Shown: positions 60,197 through 64,000 of the stretch, piece by piece
Numbering within the stretch: position 1 is the first letter of the stretch
Layout of the letters: each line of letters begins with the position of its first letter
Translations under genes and position numbers: made by a program
Source of the DNA: JACQSR01 sp042577505
GTDB lineage: Archaea > Nanobdellota > Nanobdellia > Woesearchaeales > JACQSR01
NCBI GenBank assembly: GCA_042577505.1
Contig: JBHPEA010000001.1
Coordinates: forward strand, 33,443 to 97,442
Length of the DNA stretch: 64,000 nucleotides
Direction: 5' to 3'
Notes under the pieces: generated by a model
The model's input: only the letters and a program-made list of their open reading frames with translations
Database searches by the model: none
What the model was told of the DNA's origin: nothing

Positions 60197-62273
60197 ATGA
60201 AATCGTGAATCTTGTAAAAACACCTACCTCGCTCTCTATTTTTATTCTCGCATTATATGCATTCACAATACTGTCGACAATGTCTAATCCTCGTCCGCTG
60301 CCCTTATCCCTATCTTTTGTAGTATAAAAAGAGCCAAAGACTTTCTCCCTATCTTCTTCAGGAATCCCTACTCCGTTGTCTTCTACCGCTAAATGCGGCT
60401 TACCATCTTGAGCGTAAGTACTTATTTTAATTTCTTTCGTTTCTTTACCCGATTCTCGAGCAGCATCTACTCCATTACCAACTAAATTCTTCAGAACTTC
60501 CTCATAATGCCTATCATCACCATAGAACACAAGATTTGGATCCACATCAACTGTAAATTGAATATCACGATAAATCTCCCTACTTGCAATATCTCGAATT
60601 AGTTGACCAACATCAACAATCCGTTTTGGATCATAAGTCAGATCCTCTTGTCGACTAAATGCATCGACCATCCTTTTTAGCTTATAAATTGTTGGTCCTG
60701 CATTCTGTAACGCATGAGTTCTTTTGGCTAACGTTCTATAAATATTACTTAAAGAACCTATTACGGTAGCCTCTTCCTCCATTGCCTTTGCTTCAGCTTC
60801 CTGAAGTCTTCCCAACTCTTCCAAATACAGTGCCTTTTCTTTTGGATCTTCTGAATCTCTAGCTAAAAATGCAGTTTCCCAAGATTTTTCACCTAATTCA
60901 ATAATTCGTTGTTCTAATAATGGTGTAACTATTGATGCTGCACTTCCTAAGTGATCAATGGCAGTATCTAATTTTGAAGTATCTCCTAAAGCCATTTCTT
61001 CATTTACTAATTCAGCAATGATATGTCTAAGATCATGAACATCGTGACCCAATCTAGCTCTTTCTCTAGCATACCTTTCTTGAAGTTTATCATATGAAGT
61101 TTGAACTTGCTCTTTTGCCTGTTGAAGTTCATAGACCTTTCCAGTCAACTCCCTTTCCCTCTCAAGAAATCTTGTAACAGTACTTAAAATCGAACTCGAT
61201 GAATATTTCATTCTTTGAAGAATGGGAAGATCTTGCCACTCAACTCCAACGACAGTAGCAGGATAACAATCAGTGTGTACACCTCCTGATTTTGGACCAT
61301 AAATGACACCTTCTTCAAGAATTTTAACTTCTCTTTCTTCACCTTCCTCAAATGAACTAGGAGCAATAACACTAACTTCTTTCTCAACAAGAAAACCAGT
61401 AACTAACTCATCAAGATTGCTCCTCTGAGGATCCCATAATTCCATGAATAAACCACCATCATAAAATGGAGTTTCAACAACTTCAAACACATTTCTCCAA
61501 AATTTACTAGTGCGAGTTCCCCTAGGTTCCAGTAATACTTCATGGCCAACTTCCTGACCATCAACATACAAAACTCCATCAGAAATTTCTGCCCTATGTC
61601 CGAATTGTGAAAAAAAGGTATTTACAATAGTTAATGGATGATGGCGGTTCATATATTCCTTAATTCTTGCGTCAGGAAGAATGGGTGCATTATCTTTTGG
61701 CATTCCTACCAAAGTGCCCTTTACAATTTCATCAAACGAAATATCTGTCCTTGCTGTAAACTGTGGATCCACCCTATAACTAAACAAAGCACTACCGCCC
61801 TTTCTTCCACCCTGAATTTCTAGCAAATCAGAAATATCAATTAAAGAATAATTTTCCATTAATGCAGGGATATTTCCATAAGAGAAAACCAAAGGCAACA
61901 TCCTCGCGATTAAAGCAAGAGTATCCATGGACCTAGATTCAAATGACTCATATCCCAACCAAAAAGAGTCTCTAAAATTATAATTGGCCATTCCATTCCG
62001 GCCAGCCCACCAAACTCTTTCAGCAGTATCAAAAGTAGACCATCGATCTGTATTCATTAAACGATTAACTTCCTTTGCATCAAATTCCCTATAAGGATGA
62101 AGGGGATCACCATGCCTTGCAAAGAAATGAATATTACTTGCAGTATTTGTATTCCTATAGACTTCATCAGTTTCTTTTACTTTAATTCTGTCTAATTTTT
62201 TCCTTAATTTAAGCCTACTAAGAAGCAAATGATAAGGTATTGCTCTATCTAGCCACTCTGCAACTGCTACCAT
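60162..62273 (-). CDS. Histidine kinase with unrecognised N-terminal sensor
   Basis: A 703-aa soluble kinase (no membrane helices). Residues 1-380 form an unrecognised sensor; the segments MLPLVFSYGNIPALMENYSL and VNTFFSQFGHRAEISDGVLYVDGQ resemble ligand-sensing domains seen near V4R-type sensors. A long coiled coil (about 385-430) leads to the DHp, where RARLGHDVHDLRHIIAEL supplies the phospho-His, and the HATPase domain carries KNLVGNGVDAA, VEDNGVGIPEE and GSGRGLDIV. It heads the minus-strand signal operon (kinase, REC-kinase, REC-reductase) with TATA-like TTTAAAATA about 27 nt upstream of its ATG. Confidence 0.85.
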   Translation of the reverse strand: MVAVAEWLDRAIPYHLLLSRLKLRKKLDRIKVKETDEVYRNTNTASNIHFFARHGDPLHPYREFDAKEVNRLMNTDRWSTFDTAERVWWAGRNGMANYNFRDSFWLGYESFESRSMDTLALIARMLPLVFSYGNIPALMENYSLIDISDLLEIQGGRKGGSALFSYRVDPQFTARTDISFDEIVKGTLVGMPKDNAPILPDARIKEYMNRHHPLTIVNTFFSQFGHRAEISDGVLYVDGQEVGHEVLLEPRGTRTSKFWRNVFEVVETPFYDGGLFMELWDPQRSNLDELVTGFLVEKEVSVIAPSSFEEGEEREVKILEEGVIYGPKSGGVHTDCYPATVVGVEWQDLPILQRMKYSSSSILSTVTRFLERERELTGKVYELQQAKEQVQTSYDKLQERYARERARLGHDVHDLRHIIAELVNEEMALGDTSKLDTAIDHLGSAASIVTPLLEQRIIELGEKSWETAFLARDSEDPKEKALYLEELGRLQEAEAKAMEEEATVIGSLSNIYRTLAKRTHALQNAGPTIYKLKRMVDAFSRQEDLTYDPKRIVDVGQLIRDIASREIYRDIQFTVDVDPNLVFYGDDRHYEEVLKNLVGNGVDAARESGKETKEIKISTYAQDGKPHLAVEDNGVGIPEEDREKVFGSFYTTKDRDKGSGRGLDIVDSIVNAYNARIKIESEVGVFTRFTISYETRINRPVVK

Positions 62274-62376
62274 ACATTAGGGAAAAAGGTACCTTATTTT
62301 AAATCTTTTTGTTATTTCTAGGTAGTTACAATTTGAACAATTATCTTTAAATAATAGCTAATTGAAGGATACTATC

Positions 62377-63207
62377 ATGAAAATAGTACTTTTAACATTT
62401 GACAGTGTTTATGCAAACATAATCCTCAACAAGGTTGCTAAACATCTAAAAAACGACAAAGTAATATTAATCAAATCAAAAGAATATTCTCACGAACATT
62501 ACCCTTTCTTCAAAATGCTAGCTAAAACATTAAGAGACAATGGAGTTAGAATGACTTGTTACCTATATCTTTACATTATATTTTACCGTTACTTAATCTA
62601 TTTCACTAATATTCTAAATAAAATATTCTTCAGAAAGAACTATCCAAGACCACTAAACACTATAGCAAGAAAGAATACTATTAAGGTATACACAAAGAAA
62701 GACATTAACTCAAAAAGTTCCTTAAAAATAATAAAGAAATTCAAACCAGATGTAATTTTCTCATTCCATTACGATCAAATTATTGGAAATGAACTTCTTA
62801 AAATCCCAAAGAAAGGGATTGTAAATCTACATTATTCGTATCTACCTTTCTACAAAGGCCTATTCTCAAACTTCTGGGAGATTGTTAACAAAGAAAAACA
62901 CGGTGGAGTAAGTTTGTTTGTTATGGACAAAGGAGTTGACACAGGAAAAGTAATCATAGAAAAGAAAATACGAATCTTACCAGATGATACTTTATTCTCA
63001 CTTAACTGTAGATGTAGTAGTAAAATGGGTGACTTGATGGTTGATGTGTTAGAAGATGTAGAAAAGGGAAAACACCTAAAACTAAAGAAACAAAAAAAGG
63101 TCAGAAGTTATTTCTCATTCCCACACATTAAAGATATTAAAAAATTCAAAAAAATGGGTAGAAAATTCATGAGTTGCGGGGAATATCTAGCTTTCTTCTT
63201 TAAATAA
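62377..63207 (+). CDS. Formyltransferase-like protein
   Basis: A 276-aa protein of the formyl-tetrahydrofolate transferase fold (related to methionyl-tRNA and glycinamide formyltransferases and to sugar N-formyltransferases). Visible: IVNLHYSYLPFYKG (Asn-His pair), GGVSLFVMDKGVDTGKVI (catalytic Asp). I use ATG 62377, preceded by GAAGGA; a TTG at 62362 is also open. In archaea no tRNA-fMet exists, so a sugar or lipid precursor is more likely as substrate. Its end overlaps the convergent AOS-type gene by 8 nt. Confidence 0.78.
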   Translation: MKIVLLTFDSVYANIILNKVAKHLKNDKVILIKSKEYSHEHYPFFKMLAKTLRDNGVRMTCYLYLYIIFYRYLIYFTNILNKIFFRKNYPRPLNTIARKNTIKVYTKKDINSKSSLKIIKKFKPDVIFSFHYDQIIGNELLKIPKKGIVNLHYSYLPFYKGLFSNFWEIVNKEKHGGVSLFVMDKGVDTGKVIIEKKIRILPDDTLFSLNCRCSSKMGDLMVDVLEDVEKGKHLKLKKQKKVRSYFSFPHIKDIKKFKKMGRKFMSCGEYLAFFFK

Positions 63208-64000
63208 GTTTCAATTTCTTCCCAACCTTCCAAAACACATTAAATATTGTATCTAGATCTTGTTTGGTATGATTTGCCATCACACAACATCTTAAACGAC
63301 CTTTATTTCGAGGTACTGCAGGGTAAACAATAGGACAAACAAACACACCCATTTGATTTGCTATTTTTGCAAATTCAAATGTCTTCTTATCATCACCAAT
63401 AACGACAGGAATTATTGCAGTATCCTTACTCTTTAACGTATCAAAACCAAGACTCTGGATCCCTTCTAAGAAATAATGAATATTTTGTCTTAATCTCTGC
63501 CTTCTTTTACCATCTCTAATAATTATATCAATAGCCTTTGATGCAGAAGCTAAACAAGGCGGAGGCAATGCAGCAGAAAATATGAAAGGATGGGCTGAAT
63601 ACTTAAGATAAGTTATCAAATCTTTTTTTCCAGCAATATAACCACCTATGGAAGGAATTGCTTTGCTTAATGTACCCATATAAACATCAATATCATCGGA
63701 CTTCAATCCAAAATACTCTTGTATACCTTTCCCTTTCTCACCAATCACACCAATAGCATGTGCCTCATCAACCATAGTCATTGCATTATACTTCTTAGCC
63801 AATTTTACAATCTCTGGCATAGGCGCAACATCCCCATCCATGCTATACACAGCGTCAACTATAACAATAATCCGATTATATTTCTTAAAATTCTTCTTCA
63901 GAAGCTTCTCCAATTCATTCATATCATTATGATTAAACCGCATCCAAGTCGTACCACTCAAAACACATCCATCATAAATACTCTCATGATCATAATGATA
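63200..64000 (-). CDS. Alpha-oxoamine synthase family PLP enzyme, 5' end outside window
   Basis: The open frame runs through the right edge (267 codons visible). Upstream of the internal TTG at 63961 it still reads as family sequence (HYDHESIYDGCVLSGT, equivalent to the N-HASI-x-DG block). PLP contacts: MVDEAHAIGVIG (Asp-Glu-Ala-His), and the Schiff-base Lys in GTLSKAIPSIGGY. The family comprises 8-amino-7-oxononanoate synthase, serine palmitoyltransferase and 2-amino-3-ketobutyrate CoA ligase; they join an acyl-CoA to an amino acid. With only the C-terminal two-thirds visible, I cannot decide which member it is. The neighbouring acyl reductase and DUF2156 genes make a lipid-type role plausible. 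Confidence 0.85.
   Translation of the reverse strand, partial: YHYDHESIYDGCVLSGTTWMRFNHNDMNELEKLLKKNFKKYNRIIVIVDAVYSMDGDVAPMPEIVKLAKKYNAMTMVDEAHAIGVIGEKGKGIQEYFGLKSDDIDVYMGTLSKAIPSIGGYIAGKKDLITYLKYSAHPFIFSAALPPPCLASASKAIDIIIRDGKRRQRLRQNIHYFLEGIQSLGFDTLKSKDTAIIPVVIGDDKKTFEFAKIANQMGVFVCPIVYPAVPRNKGRLRCCVMANHTKQDLDTIFNVFWKVGKKLKLI

Overview
This window comes from a small, AT-rich archaeal genome, most likely a DPANN-type lineage (Nanoarchaeota / Woesearchaeota / Pacearchaeota-like; the exact placement is inference). The archaeal signature is clear: PAN, RfcS, FEN-1, Hjc, EndA, pelota, archaeal ribosomal proteins, Rpo3 (RpoD) with an Fe-S domain, Rpo10 (RpoN), TATA boxes about 25-29 nt upstream of start codons with little or no leader, and archaeal-type TyrRS. 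Genes are tightly packed, many with 1-4 nt overlaps or converging 3' ends.

Layout. (1) 0-17.98 kb holds mostly housekeeping information-processing genes: tyrS, an M16 peptidase, an M24 peptidase, an M29-like aminopeptidase, PAN, a RelE-type toxin-antitoxin pair with a palindromic operator, hjc-rnz, a stand-alone LigD-type 3'-phosphoesterase, a probable ECF S-component, endA, a winged-helix/nuclease-like protein, fen1, an M50-like protease, a Trm5-family methyltransferase and rfcS, with several unrecognised genes between. (2) 17.98-24.68 kb on the minus strand is a five-gene surface operon: a protein with a pilin-type (class III) signal peptide, an 853-residue polytopic membrane protein with a large beta-rich ectodomain, and three paralogous lipoproteins. 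(3) 24.7-32.3 kb carries pelA and then the conserved rps13-rps4-rps11-rpoD-tRNA-rpl18e-rpl13-rps9-rpoN cluster. It is unusual in three ways: rps4 and rps11 overlap through a dual-coding 12-bp tandem repeat; the tRNA-Leu(GAG) carries a 14-nt intron in its T-loop; and about 1.6 kb containing a strongly structured RNA-like segment and a LAGLIDADG endonuclease gene sits between rps9 and rpoN. (4) 32.3-43.8 kb has a membrane glycosyltransferase, two related cysteine-rich lipoproteins, a LeuRS that looks mosaic (bacterial-like core, archaeal-like tail), an S-layer-like protein, S-adenosylhomocysteinase and a divergent Lrp regulator. (5) 43.8-50.9 kb is an accessory region with three or four toxin-antitoxin-like modules, several with palindromic operators, interspersed with metabolic genes.

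(6) 51.0-62.3 kb is the most unusual region: two V4R-like sensor proteins, a CPA2 antiporter, a single-domain KaiC-like ATPase, and a signalling set with no DNA-binding output. It comprises a histidine kinase with an unrecognised sensor region, a REC-histidine kinase hybrid, a REC domain fused to an NAD(P)-dependent acyl/thioester-reductase-like domain, and a DUF2156 (aminoacyl-phosphatidylglycerol synthase-like) protein fused to a degenerate REC. I infer a phosphorelay acting directly on lipid or acyl chemistry. (7) 62.4-64.0 kb has a formyltransferase-like gene and the start-truncated (window edge) gene of an alpha-oxoamine synthase, which would also fit acyl/lipid chemistry.

No rRNA, CRISPR array, complete insertion sequence or replication origin was seen. 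Only one tRNA was recognised, and I could not run a tRNA or RNA-family search.
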